This document shows, one piece after another, positions 53,710 to 61,352 of a stretch of 64,000 nt of DNA. The notes under the pieces were generated by a model. The model was not told the DNA's origin. It was given only the letters and a program-made list of their open reading frames with translations, and searched no databases. Each line of letters opens with the position of its first letter. Position 1 is the first letter of the stretch. The stretch is from DASSUW01 sp036257565 (GTDB lineage: Bacteria; Actinomycetota; Thermoleophilia; Solirubrobacterales; Solirubrobacteraceae). Position numbers and translations under genes: made by a program. The stretch is taken from assembly GCA_036257565.1 (NCBI GenBank), contig DATAFH010000063.1, positions 13,601 to 77,600 of the forward strand, in the 5' to 3' direction.

Positions 53710-54828
53710 CTACCCCGGCCCGCGAGCCGGAGAAACGCCCGTCGGCGCGAAGGCGTCCGCAAGCCAGGCGACCAGCCCGCGCAGCCCGCGGTCGGCCGCC
53801 ACCGCGCGCTGGCGCGCCGCGGGTGGGCGGGACCCCATCAGCAGCTCGCGGGCGGCGTGACACCCACCGAGCTCGTCCACGAGCGCCGACAGCCGCTCGC
53901 GGGTCCGCTGCCGCTCGCCCGTCACAAGATCCGTCATGACGCCGTCGACGCCGTGCCGGCACGCCGACCAGCGGTTGTGGTCGATGCGCCAGCCGGCGGC
54001 CACCGTCAGCGCCTCACCGGCGTCGTGGCGCTCCGCCAGGTGCGCCACGAGCGCGTGGACCAGCTCGGCGATTGCCGCGGTGTCCTCAACGGTCGCCTGC
54101 GTGTCCGGGACGCGCACCTCAACCGTCCCGTACAGCGGGTGCAGGCGCAGCTCCCACCACCAGCGCCGCGGATCGTCGAACGCGCCCCAGCGCAGCGCCT
54201 CGGCGTAGGCGTCGATCGAGCCGAGCGCCGGCGGCACGCCCTGCCGGGGCAGCAGGCCGGAGATCCGAGAGCGCACCGAGGCCAGACCGGAGTCTGCGCC
54301 CTCGTAGAACGGCGCGTTGGCGGCCAGGGCGGCGAGGTCGGGCAGGTACGAGCGCAGCGCGTCGTGGACGGCCACCGCCCGGTCGGCATCCCGGAGGCCG
54401 ACGTGCACGTGGAGCCCGAAGACGAGCTGCCGCCGGGCGACCGTCGCGTACTCGGCGCCGATCGCCTCGTACCGCGCGCCGGGGTTGAGCGGCCCGACGC
54501 CGGCGGCGAACGGGTGCGCTCCCCCGCCGGCCACCCGCAGGTCGTCGCCCAGGGTGGCGGCGAGATCGCTGCGGGCGCGCGCAAGCTCGCGGGCCGCCGA
54601 CGCCACCGTGCGGTGGGGCGCGGTGACGATCTCGAGCTGGGCGGCCGGCATCTCGAGCTTGAAGCGCGCGTCGCCGTCGAGCGCGTCCACGACCTCGGCG
54701 GCGCGCGGCGCCAGGTCGAGCGTGCCGGCGTCCAGGAGCATGAGCTCCTCCTCGAGACCGACCGTCCCGTCCTCGGCCGCGTCGAACGCGGCCCGTAGGT
54801 CCGCGGCGGTGGGCAGCGACTCGCGCAC
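53710..54828 (-). CDS. Carboxylate-amine ligase, glutamate-cysteine ligase type 2 (YbdK)
   Basis: This 372-aa ATP-grasp-like GCS2 family protein has VGLEEELMLLD near the start, QLEIVTAPHRTV, FGLHVHVGLRD and a late RIDHNRWSACRHGVDG. GCS2 enzymes make gamma-glutamyl-cysteine or related amides (EgtA, YbdK). No second glutathione or ergothioneine gene is adjacent. GTG 54828 is the start. It diverges from the methyltransferase gene with 25 nt between. Confidence 0.87.
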   Translation of the reverse strand: MRESLPTAADLRAAFDAAEDGTVGLEEELMLLDAGTLDLAPRAAEVVDALDGDARFKLEMPAAQLEIVTAPHRTVASAARELARARSDLAATLGDDLRVAGGGAHPFAAGVGPLNPGARYEAIGAEYATVARRQLVFGLHVHVGLRDADRAVAVHDALRSYLPDLAALAANAPFYEGADSGLASVRSRISGLLPRQGVPPALGSIDAYAEALRWGAFDDPRRWWWELRLHPLYGTVEVRVPDTQATVEDTAAIAELVHALVAHLAERHDAGEALTVAAGWRIDHNRWSACRHGVDGVMTDLVTGERQRTRERLSALVDELGGCHAARELLMGSRPPAARQRAVAADRGLRGLVAWLADAFAPTGVSPARGPG

Positions 54829-54853
54829 GGTCGCGGAGGGTAGGCGTTCCGGT

Positions 54854-55541
54854 GTGCGGCTCGTGGCGATCCCCGGCGTGTTCCGTCCGATCAGCGATGC
54901 CTGGCTGCTGACTGACGCGCTCGACCGCGAGCCGCTGATGGGGTGCCGCCCACCCGCGCGCGTGCTGGACCAGTGCTCGGGGAGCGGGGCGCTTGCCGTG
55001 CGGGCGGCATTGGGTCCCGCCCACCCCGCCGGCCCGGCCTCCGTGACCGCCGTCGACATCTCCCGTCGCGCGGTGGCCGCCATCCGCCTCAACGCCGCGC
55101 TCAACGGCGTCCGGGTGCGTGCGGTCCGCGGCGACCTGTTCGGCGCCGTGGACGGCGAGTGCTTCGACGCGATCGTCTCCAACCCGCCGTACGTGCCGGG
55201 GCCCCACGACGCGCTGCCCCGGCGCGGGCTCGAGCGGGCCTGGCACGCCGGACGCGACGGCCGCGTGCTGCTGGACCGCATCTGCGCCGGCGCGCCGGCG
55301 CAGCTACGACCGGGCGGCGTCGTGCTGCTCGTGCACTCGTCGCTGCTCGGCGTCGAGCCGACGCTCGACGCGCTGCGCGCCGGCGGCCTCGGCGTGCGTC
55401 GTGGCGAGCGAGAGCGGGCCGCTCGGGCCGCTGATGAACGGCCGCCGGGCGCATCTGGAAGCCCACGGCCTGCTCGAGCCGGGGCAGCGCGAGGAGGTCG
55501 TGGTGGTCGTGCGCGGGCGCAAGCCGCCGTGCGCCAATTGA
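54854..55541 (+). pseudogene. HemK-like methyltransferase, frameshifted near 55398
   Basis: Frame from GTG 54854 reads a Rossmann methyltransferase: LDQCSGSGALAVRAA (SAM loop), VTAVDISRRAV and the N-glutamine motif VSNPPYVPGP. At about 55395 the frame changes. The expected continuation VVASESGPLGPLMNGRRA then HLEAHGLLEPGQREE lies in another frame and ends at 55541. A 1-nt insertion or 2-nt loss in GGCGTGCGTCGTGG explains it. If the frameshift is real the last 45 residues are wrong; the catalytic part survives. A sequencing error is possible. Substrate is unknown (release factors or a small molecule). Confidence 0.75.
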
Positions 55542-55574
55542 TGCCGCAATGCGCCGAGTAGCAGAATACAAGTC

Positions 55575-56441
55575 ATGCCTCGATCGATCTGGAGCGGCGC
55601 GATCTCCTTCGGCCTCGTGAACGTGCCCGTGAAGCTCTTCTCCGCGGTGTCTCGTAAGACCGTGCGGTTCAACCAGCTCAACAAGGAGACGGGCAACCGG
55701 ATCCAGCAGAAGCGGGTGGACCCCGAGACGGGCGAGGAGGTGCCGTTCGACCAGATCGTGAAGGGCTTCGAGCTCGGCAAGGACCGGTACGTCGTCATCA
55801 CGCCCGAGGAGCTCGACGCGCTCGACCCGGATCGCACGCGGACGATCGACATCGAGGACTTCGTGGACCTCGAGGAGATCGACCCGATCTACTACGACCA
55901 CCCGTACTACCTCGTGCCGGACAAGGGCGCCGAGAAGGCCTACGGCCTGCTGCTCAACGCCATGGAGGCCTCGGGCAAGGTGGCGATCGCGCGCGTCGTC
56001 ATCCGGTCCAAGGAGGCGCTCGTCGCGATCCGCCCGGCCGGTGACCTGCTGACGATGGAGACGATGCTCTTCCACGACGAGGTCGTGCCGCACGACGACC
56101 TCGACGACCTGCCGGAGGCCAAGGACCTCAAGGCCTCGGACCGGGAGCTGAAGATGGCGCAGCAGCTGATCGACTCGCTGTCGGGTGACTTCGACCCGTC
56201 CAAGTACCGCGACGAGTACCGCGACAAGGTGCTCGACCTGATCGAGCGCAAGGCGCAGGGCGAGGACATCGCCGTGCAGCCCGAGGCGCCGGCCCCGGCC
56301 AAGGTGCCGGACCTCATGGCGGCGCTCGAGGCCAGCCTGGCGGCGGTCAACGACGACAGCGGGGGCGAGAAGTCAGACGGCGCGGGGAAGAAGAAGTCGT
56401 CCGCCAAGAAGAGCCGCGCCAAGTCCGGCGCGAAGGCCTGA
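55575..56441 (+). CDS. ku: Ku protein (non-homologous end joining)
   Basis: This 288-aa homodimeric ring protein loads on DNA ends and recruits LigD. It opens MPRSIWSGAISFGLVNVPVK, has the family blocks VKGFELGKDRYVVITPEEL and YLVPDKGAEKAYGLL, and ends in a Lys/Ser/Ala-rich tail (from about 255) like that of other bacterial Ku proteins. It lies 34 nt after the methyltransferase frame and 4 nt before xylA. Partner genes ligD are at 50234 and 61353. Confidence 0.96.
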   Translation: MPRSIWSGAISFGLVNVPVKLFSAVSRKTVRFNQLNKETGNRIQQKRVDPETGEEVPFDQIVKGFELGKDRYVVITPEELDALDPDRTRTIDIEDFVDLEEIDPIYYDHPYYLVPDKGAEKAYGLLLNAMEASGKVAIARVVIRSKEALVAIRPAGDLLTMETMLFHDEVVPHDDLDDLPEAKDLKASDRELKMAQQLIDSLSGDFDPSKYRDEYRDKVLDLIERKAQGEDIAVQPEAPAPAKVPDLMAALEASLAAVNDDSGGEKSDGAGKKKSSAKKSRAKSGAKA

Positions 56442-56444
56442 TCC

Positions 56445-57578
56445 GTGGAGCCGCGCTTCACATTCGGGCTGTGGACGGTCGGCAATCCGGGTCGCGATCC
56501 CTTCGGCGGCCCGACCCGCGAGCCGGTCGACCCCGTCGACTCGGTCAAGGGCCTGGCCGAGCGCGGCGCCTGGGGCGTGAGCCTGCACGACGACGACCTC
56601 GTCCCGTGGGGCTCGAGCGCTGCCGAGCGCGACCGGATCGTGGCGCGCTTCAAGGCCGCGCTCCAGGAGACCGGGATGGGCGTCGGCATGGCGACCACGA
56701 ACCTCTTCGGCCACGCCGCGTTCAAGGACGGCGCGTTCGTCTCCAACGACCGGCGCGTCCGGCGGGCGGCGATCGGCAAGGCCATGCGCTCGATCGACCT
56801 CGGCGCCGAGCTCGGCGCCGAGGTCTATGTCTGCTGGGGCGGCCGTGAGGGCACCGAGGCGGCGATCGCCAAGGACCCGCGCGATGCGCTGGAGCGCTAC
56901 CGCGAGGCACTGAACCTGCTCGTCGAGTACTCGGAGGCGCAGGGGTACGGGCTGCGCTTCGCGCTCGAGCCCAAGCCGAACGAGCCGCGCGGTGACATCT
57001 TCCTGCCCACGGTCGGCCACGCGCTGCATTTCATATCCACGCTCGACCGCCCCGAGCTCGTCGGCGTCAACCCCGAGGTCGCCCACGAGACGATCGCCGG
57101 GCTCTCGTTCCACCACGCCGTGGGGCAGGCGCTGTGGGCCGGCAAGCTCTTTCACATCGACCTCAACGGGCAGGACGTCGGGCGCTACGACCAGGACTTC
57201 CGCTTCGGCGCAGAGGACCTCAAGGAGGCGTTCCTGCTCGTCCGCCTGCTCGAGCGCGCGGGCTACGACGGCCCGCGGCACTTCGACGCGCACGCGTTCC
57301 GCAACGAGAACGCTGCCGGCGTGTGGGACTTCGCCGAGGGCTGCATGCGCACGTACCGCGCGCTTGCTGAGGCCGCGCAGCGCTTCGACGCGCTGCCAGA
57401 GGTCCAGGAGGCCATGGAGGCGGCATCCGTGGCGGAGCTCGGCATCCCGTCGGTCGCCGGCGACGACGCGGAGGCGCTCAAGGCGGAGGCCGACAGCCTG
57501 GACGAGCTCGCGCGCCGGGGCTACTTCAACGAACGCCTGGACCAGCTCGTCGTTGACGTGCTCCTCGGCGCGCGCTGA
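56445..57578 (+). CDS. xylA: Xylose isomerase
   Basis: This 377-aa TIM-barrel enzyme interconverts xylose and xylulose (and glucose/fructose). It opens with RFTFGLWTVGNPGRDPFG, characteristic of actinobacterial class I enzymes. It has the catalytic His in WGVSLHDDDLVPWG, LEPKPNEPRGD and FHIDLNGQD with metal-binding acids. Length and motifs are normal. GTG 56445 lies 4 nt after ku, an unexpected partner. No xylulokinase or transporter is adjacent. Its TGA abuts the stop of the convergent anti-sigma gene. Confidence 0.96.
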   Translation: MEPRFTFGLWTVGNPGRDPFGGPTREPVDPVDSVKGLAERGAWGVSLHDDDLVPWGSSAAERDRIVARFKAALQETGMGVGMATTNLFGHAAFKDGAFVSNDRRVRRAAIGKAMRSIDLGAELGAEVYVCWGGREGTEAAIAKDPRDALERYREALNLLVEYSEAQGYGLRFALEPKPNEPRGDIFLPTVGHALHFISTLDRPELVGVNPEVAHETIAGLSFHHAVGQALWAGKLFHIDLNGQDVGRYDQDFRFGAEDLKEAFLLVRLLERAGYDGPRHFDAHAFRNENAAGVWDFAEGCMRTYRALAEAAQRFDALPEVQEAMEAASVAELGIPSVAGDDAEALKAEADSLDELARRGYFNERLDQLVVDVLLGAR

Positions 57579-57968
57579 TCAGGCCGCGGCCGCCTCGCGG
57601 TCGAACTCGAACCACACGAGCGTCGTCTCGTCCGAGTCGACGCCCCAGCGGTCCGCGAGCTCGGCCACCAGGTACAGGCCCCAGCCCGAGGGCCGCGTCG
57701 GATCCGGCGACGGCGCCGACGGCACGAAGCCGCCGCCGGGGTCATGCACCTCGACGCGCAGCGTGCGCCGCTTGAGTTCGACCACGAGCTCGATCACGTC
57801 GCCGGTCGCGAGGTTCGCGTGGCGCACGGCGTTCGTGACGACCTCGGACACGAGCAGCCGGACGTCGCGCAGCCGGGCGTCGGGCACCGCGTCGCCGAGA
57901 TCGTCGAGCGCGTGCCGCGCCGCGGACGCGGCCTCGGCGGTGACCGGGAGCTGGCGCACGACCCTCAC
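57579..57968 (-). CDS. RsbW-type anti-sigma factor kinase
   Basis: This 129-aa GHKL ATPase of HATPase_c_2 type has the N-box LVSEVVTNAVRHAN, G1 VHDPGGGFVP and G2 GWGLYLVAELADRWG. GTGA overlaps the stop of the STAS gene upstream, so they are coupled. It belongs to the shorter class of anti-sigma kinases, more like the product at 60934 than the one at 28617. Confidence 0.9.
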   Translation of the reverse strand: MRVVRQLPVTAEAASAARHALDDLGDAVPDARLRDVRLLVSEVVTNAVRHANLATGDVIELVVELKRRTLRVEVHDPGGGFVPSAPSPDPTRPSGWGLYLVAELADRWGVDSDETTLVWFEFDREAAAA

Positions 57969-58300
57969 CCCAGCTCCTCCGGATCGTCGACGAAGGCGAG
58001 CCGCTCGCTCATGCGCGTGATCTCGAACACGCGCTGGACCGTCTCGTCGCCGCGCACGAGCGCAAACCGCCGCCCAGCCTCCCGCGCCTGCATGTCCGCG
58101 AGCACCACGAGCCGCAGGCCGCTGGAGTCCATGAAGGCCAGGCCACGGAGGTCGAGCACGACTCCGCCGACATCGCGGTCGGCCGCCAATCGGTCCAGCT
58201 CGGCCTGCAGCACGGTCGCGCCGGAGAGGTCCAGCTCGCCTGTCGGCGCGATCACGGCGAGTGGGCCGCTCTGCGTCGTCTCCACCTGAAGGTTGGGCAT
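57965..58300 (-). CDS. STAS-domain anti-anti-sigma factor
   Basis: This 111-aa RsbV-like protein has LAVIAPTGELDLSGATVLQA and the acceptor serine in GLAFMDSSGLRLVVLAD. ATG 58300 begins the gene. It is divergent from topoisomerase IB across 48 nt, and its downstream neighbour is the coupled anti-sigma kinase. Confidence 0.9.
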   Translation of the reverse strand: MPNLQVETTQSGPLAVIAPTGELDLSGATVLQAELDRLAADRDVGGVVLDLRGLAFMDSSGLRLVVLADMQAREAGRRFALVRGDETVQRVFEITRMSERLAFVDDPEELG

Positions 58301-58348
58301 CGGCGCCAGGAAGCGTAAACGTCGCGCTCGCGGGAAGACTTCACAGGC

Positions 58349-59407
58349 ATGGCCCGCCTCCGCCGATCCGATTGTTCGGGCCCCGGGATCACCCGGCGCC
58401 GCCGCGGCAAGGGCTTCGAGTACCGAGACGAGGATGGCAACCGGATCACCGAGGACGAGGTGCTCACGCGGATCCGGGAGCTGGGCATCCCGCCGGCCTG
58501 GGAGGACGTCTGGATCTGCCCCTACCCGCGGGGTCACCTGCAGGCCACGGGCACCGACGCCGCCGGCCGCAAGCAGTACCTCTACCACGAGCAATGGCGC
58601 GCCCGGCGCGACGCCGAGAAGTTCGAGGACATGGCGCGGTTCGCCCGCGCGCTGCCCGATCTGCGCGACAGCGTGGGCGCCGACCTCGAGGGCGACGAGC
58701 TCACCCGCGAACGGGTGCTGGCGCTCGCCGTGCGGCTGCTCGACCGCGGCTTCTTCCGCATCGGGTCCGAGGAGTACACGGTGCAGAACGAGAGCTACGG
58801 GCTGGCCACGATGCGTAAAGAGCACGTGACCGTCGGGCGCGACGGCGAGATGGTGTTCGACTACCCGGCCAAGAGCGGCGTCCGCCGCGTACAGGCGGTC
58901 GTCGACACGACGGCCGCCGACATCGTCGACCGCCTGCGGCGGCGGGGTGGCGGCGGGAACGAGCTGCTGGCCTACAAGGACGGTCGCCGCTGGCGCGACG
59001 TCCGCTCGGAGGACATCAACGCGTACCTCAAGGCGGCGACCGGCGACGACTTCTCTGCCAAGGACTTCCGGACCTGGAACGCGACGCTGCTGGCCGCCGT
59101 CGCGCTCGCGGTCTCCGGCGAGGTCGCGGGATCGAAGACCGGTCGCAAGCGCGCGATCTCCCGGGCCGTGAACGAGGTCGCGGGCTACCTCGGCAATACG
59201 CCCGCCGTGTGCCGCGCCTCCTACATCGACCCGCGGGTCTTCGACGCCTACCAGGCGGGGCTCGTGATCGCCCGGCCCGTGCTGGAGGAGTCGATGGAAG
59301 CGGGGCCCGGCCAGCTTTCGATCCACCAGCGCGAGCTCGAGGACGCGGTGCTCGACCTCATCGACGAGCGCGAGCGCTCTCCCGCAATCGAGAAGATCGC
59401 CGCCTAG
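58349..59407 (+). CDS. DNA topoisomerase IB
   Basis: This 352-aa type IB enzyme, as in poxviruses and Deinococcus, relaxes DNA through a 3'-phosphotyrosine. It begins with the small DNA-clamp domain (GKGFEYRDEDGNRIT, IPPAWEDVWICP). The catalytic domain has LLDRGFFRIGSEEYTVQNES, KDFRTWNATLLAA and the active Tyr292 in VCRASYIDPRV. Bacterial TopIB genes occur scattered and often near DNA-repair genes; here Ku and LigD genes flank it. Confidence 0.93.
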   Translation: MARLRRSDCSGPGITRRRRGKGFEYRDEDGNRITEDEVLTRIRELGIPPAWEDVWICPYPRGHLQATGTDAAGRKQYLYHEQWRARRDAEKFEDMARFARALPDLRDSVGADLEGDELTRERVLALAVRLLDRGFFRIGSEEYTVQNESYGLATMRKEHVTVGRDGEMVFDYPAKSGVRRVQAVVDTTAADIVDRLRRRGGGGNELLAYKDGRRWRDVRSEDINAYLKAATGDDFSAKDFRTWNATLLAAVALAVSGEVAGSKTGRKRAISRAVNEVAGYLGNTPAVCRASYIDPRVFDAYQAGLVIARPVLEESMEAGPGQLSIHQRELEDAVLDLIDERERSPAIEKIAA

Positions 59408-59474
59408 GGGCTGCCCTACAGGACATCGCTCAACCCGGAATGGACCGTTGGGCGGGGCCCCCAAGTCTCAGTCG

Positions 59475-59648
59475 TCAGACTTCGGGTCCGACAGGACCGG
59501 GCGGAAGCGGATCGCTGGGCGGAGGGGCCTCGGGATCCGGCGTCGGGTCGGCGGGCACCTCCGGCCCCGGCGACGGGTCGGCGGGGGTCACCGGCTCGTC
59601 GGGGACGACGGGCTGGTCGGGGTCCTGGGGCGCAGGCGGGATCTCCAT
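59475..59648 (-). CDS. Small proline/aspartate-rich protein (57 aa)
   Basis: An ATG-started frame encodes 57 residues with about 40 percent Pro plus Asp/Glu, in runs such as TPADPSPGPEVPADPTPDPE, and no hydrophobic segment. It resembles the 35-aa frame at 30064-30171 in composition and spacing. It lies 10 nt after the stop of the stand-alone sigma region-4 gene on the same strand, so they may be cotranscribed. The function is unknown; extended Pro-rich peptides can be protein-binding linkers. Confidence 0.5.
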   Translation of the reverse strand: MEIPPAPQDPDQPVVPDEPVTPADPSPGPEVPADPTPDPEAPPPSDPLPPGPVGPEV

Positions 59649-59658
59649 GCCCGCCGTC

Positions 59659-59892
59659 CTACCCGTGCTGGGCGTTGCCGTACTCGTACAGCCGGTCGAG
59701 CGACGCCCGGGTGATCCGTGAGACGTGCATCCGCGAGCACCCGACGCGTTCGGCGATCTCGGACTGCACCATGTCCACCTGAAAGCGCAGCCGGAGGATC
59801 TCGCGGGCGCGCGGGTTCAGGAGCGCGGTCAGGCGGGCGACCCTGAGCTGGGCGTCCACGAGCGCGTAGGCGGCGTCGGGCGCCCCGACCAT
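59659..59892 (-). CDS. Stand-alone sigma region-4-like DNA-binding protein (77 aa)
   Basis: The whole product is one sigma-70 region 4 unit: LNPRAREILRLRFQVDMVQS then EIAERVGCSRMHVSRI, preceded by a 25-residue helix. No region 2, 3 or receiver domain is present and there is no room for one upstream (157 nt to the divergent SigB-type gene). Its recognition helix is nearly that of the three SigB-type factors here. It could compete for -35 elements, supply region 4 in trans, or be a remnant of a full sigma gene. Confidence 0.75.
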   Translation of the reverse strand: MVGAPDAAYALVDAQLRVARLTALLNPRAREILRLRFQVDMVQSEIAERVGCSRMHVSRITRASLDRLYEYGNAQHG

Positions 59893-60048
59893 CTCATTGA
59901 ATCGACCTACGCGCGCGGCAATCGAGCCGGGCCGCCGCCTGTCCGTTCTCGAACCGTTGCGGGTGTCAACGCGCCAGCGACGGTGCCTGAGGTCAGAGAC
60001 CGACCACTTGGCGTCTGTTCAGAGCCGTTCGACGAAACACTCGCTTTG

Positions 60049-60789
60049 ATGCTCCAACCCACTGACGAGATCCGACTCTGGCAACTGAAGGCGCAAGGCG
60101 ACCCCGACGCGCGTGAGCTCCTGGTGAAGCGGTACGTGCGCCTCGCGCAGATGCTGGCCCGCCGCTACATGCGCACCAGCGAGCCGCTCGAGGACCTCGA
60201 GCAGGTCGCCATGCTGGGCCTGGTCAACGCGGTCGACCGCTTCGACCACGGGCGCGGGACCTCGTTCAGCACGTTCGCCGTGCCGACGATCCTCGGCGAG
60301 CTCAAGCGGCACTTCCGGGACCGGACCTGGATGCTGCGGGTGCCGCGTGACGTCCGTGACGCCTCGACCGTCGTCGAGCGCACGGTCAAGGGGCTCTCCG
60401 GCGACCTCGGCCGCAGCCCGTCGACCGCCGAGGTCGCCGACGCGGCCGGAATGACCGTCGAGCAGGTCATGGAGGCGCGCGAGGCGGCGCTCGCCTACCG
60501 CTGCGAGTCGCTCGATCGGCCGGTGCAGGACGCCGCGGAGGACGGGACGCTCACGCTGGGCGATCGCCTCGGCGCGTACGACGACGGCCTGCGCGACGCC
60601 GAGCGCGGCGTCCTGCTCGAGCAGCTCGCCTCGGTCGCGCTCAGCGACCGCGACTGGCAGGTGGTGCGGCTGCGCATCGAGGAAGACCTCCTGCAGCGCG
60701 AGATCGCCGAGCGGGTGGGCGTGTCCCAGATGCAGGTCTCGCGCATCCTCCGCGACGCGGTCTCCCGTCTCCAGCTTGCAGCCGCCTGA
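60049..60789 (+). CDS. SigB/SigF-type sigma factor (third of three)
   Basis: This 246-aa sigma factor has region 2 EPLEDLEQVAMLGLVNAVDR and FSTFAVPTILGELKRHFRD, region 3 SPSTAEVADAAGM and region 4 LLQREIAERVGVSQMQVSRI. The Met-Gln-Val in the recognition helix differs from Met-His-Val in the other two, suggesting a somewhat different -35 preference. ATG 60049 is used; GTG 59984 could add 21 residues. It is divergent from the small region-4 gene and is followed by an anti-sigma kinase gene, its likely controller. Confidence 0.9.
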   Translation: MLQPTDEIRLWQLKAQGDPDARELLVKRYVRLAQMLARRYMRTSEPLEDLEQVAMLGLVNAVDRFDHGRGTSFSTFAVPTILGELKRHFRDRTWMLRVPRDVRDASTVVERTVKGLSGDLGRSPSTAEVADAAGMTVEQVMEAREAALAYRCESLDRPVQDAAEDGTLTLGDRLGAYDDGLRDAERGVLLEQLASVALSDRDWQVVRLRIEEDLLQREIAERVGVSQMQVSRILRDAVSRLQLAAA

Positions 60790-60836
60790 CCGTTGCGGGA
60801 GGGGTTTACGCTGAGGGAAGGCTCCCTCCTCCTCGC

Positions 60837-60851
60837 CAGTAAGCCTTACTG
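60837..60851. promoter_or_regulatory. 15-bp perfect palindrome between sigma and anti-sigma genes
   Basis: CAGTAAG-C-CTTACTG is an exact inverted repeat with a one-base centre, in the 144-nt gap after the sigma stop. The surrounding DNA is GC-rich, so the AT-rich arms stand out. It could be an operator for the anti-sigma gene or part of a weak terminator; no T-run follows. Confidence 0.45.
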
Positions 60852-60933
60852 CCGCTCAGCTCGATCAAGTAGACGTCAGTATCCGGACGACGAGCCAGTC
60901 TCGCAGCTACGGTCAGACCATGACGGGCACTCG

Positions 60934-61347
60934 GTGGGTGTGGGCGAGTTCTCCGCCGAGGCCGACGTGCAGGGCGGGCTGCATGCCGGAGCGCGTGCGA
61001 GGCAGCTGATCCACGGCAAGCTGGCCGGGCGCCTTACCGCCGACGCGCTGGCGGACGTGAACCTCCTGCTGACGGAGCTGGTCGCCAACACCGTGTGGCA
61101 CGGCGGCGCGGACGAGGCGTCGACGCTGCACGTCCGCATCGCGGCCGACGACTCCGGCGTGCGGGTGGAGGTCGAGAACCCGCGCGGCGCCTCGGGCGAC
61201 CCGGCCCAGCGGGTCCCCGACCTCGACGGGGGCGGCGGGCTCGGGCTGCACATCGTCGAGCGGGTGGCCGACCGCTGGGGCGTGCGCCGCGAGCCGCGGG
61301 TCGCGGTGTGGTTCGAGCTCGACCGCGAGCACAGCCGTCTAGCCTGA
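60934..61347 (+). CDS. RsbW-type anti-sigma factor (HATPase_c_2)
   Basis: This roughly 137-aa GHKL protein has the N-box LLTELVANTVWHGG and G2 GLGLHIVERVADRWGV; the G1 box reads VENPRGA, weakened from Asp-X-Gly-X-Gly, so kinase activity may be reduced. GTG 60934 is taken as start; an open frame extends back to 60793 but its sequence is not domain-like. It follows the SigB-type gene and precedes the LigD polymerase gene by 5 nt, so DNA repair and stress control may share a transcript. Confidence 0.8.
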   Translation: MGVGEFSAEADVQGGLHAGARARQLIHGKLAGRLTADALADVNLLLTELVANTVWHGGADEASTLHVRIAADDSGVRVEVENPRGASGDPAQRVPDLDGGGGLGLHIVERVADRWGVRREPRVAVWFELDREHSRLA

Positions 61348-61352
61348 CGCGG

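Noticed and set aside
60793..60933. N-terminal extension of the anti-sigma protein from ATG 60793
   Set aside because: The sequence before GTG 60934 is Ser/Arg-rich without domain character and includes the 15-bp palindrome; other anti-sigma proteins here begin near the domain.
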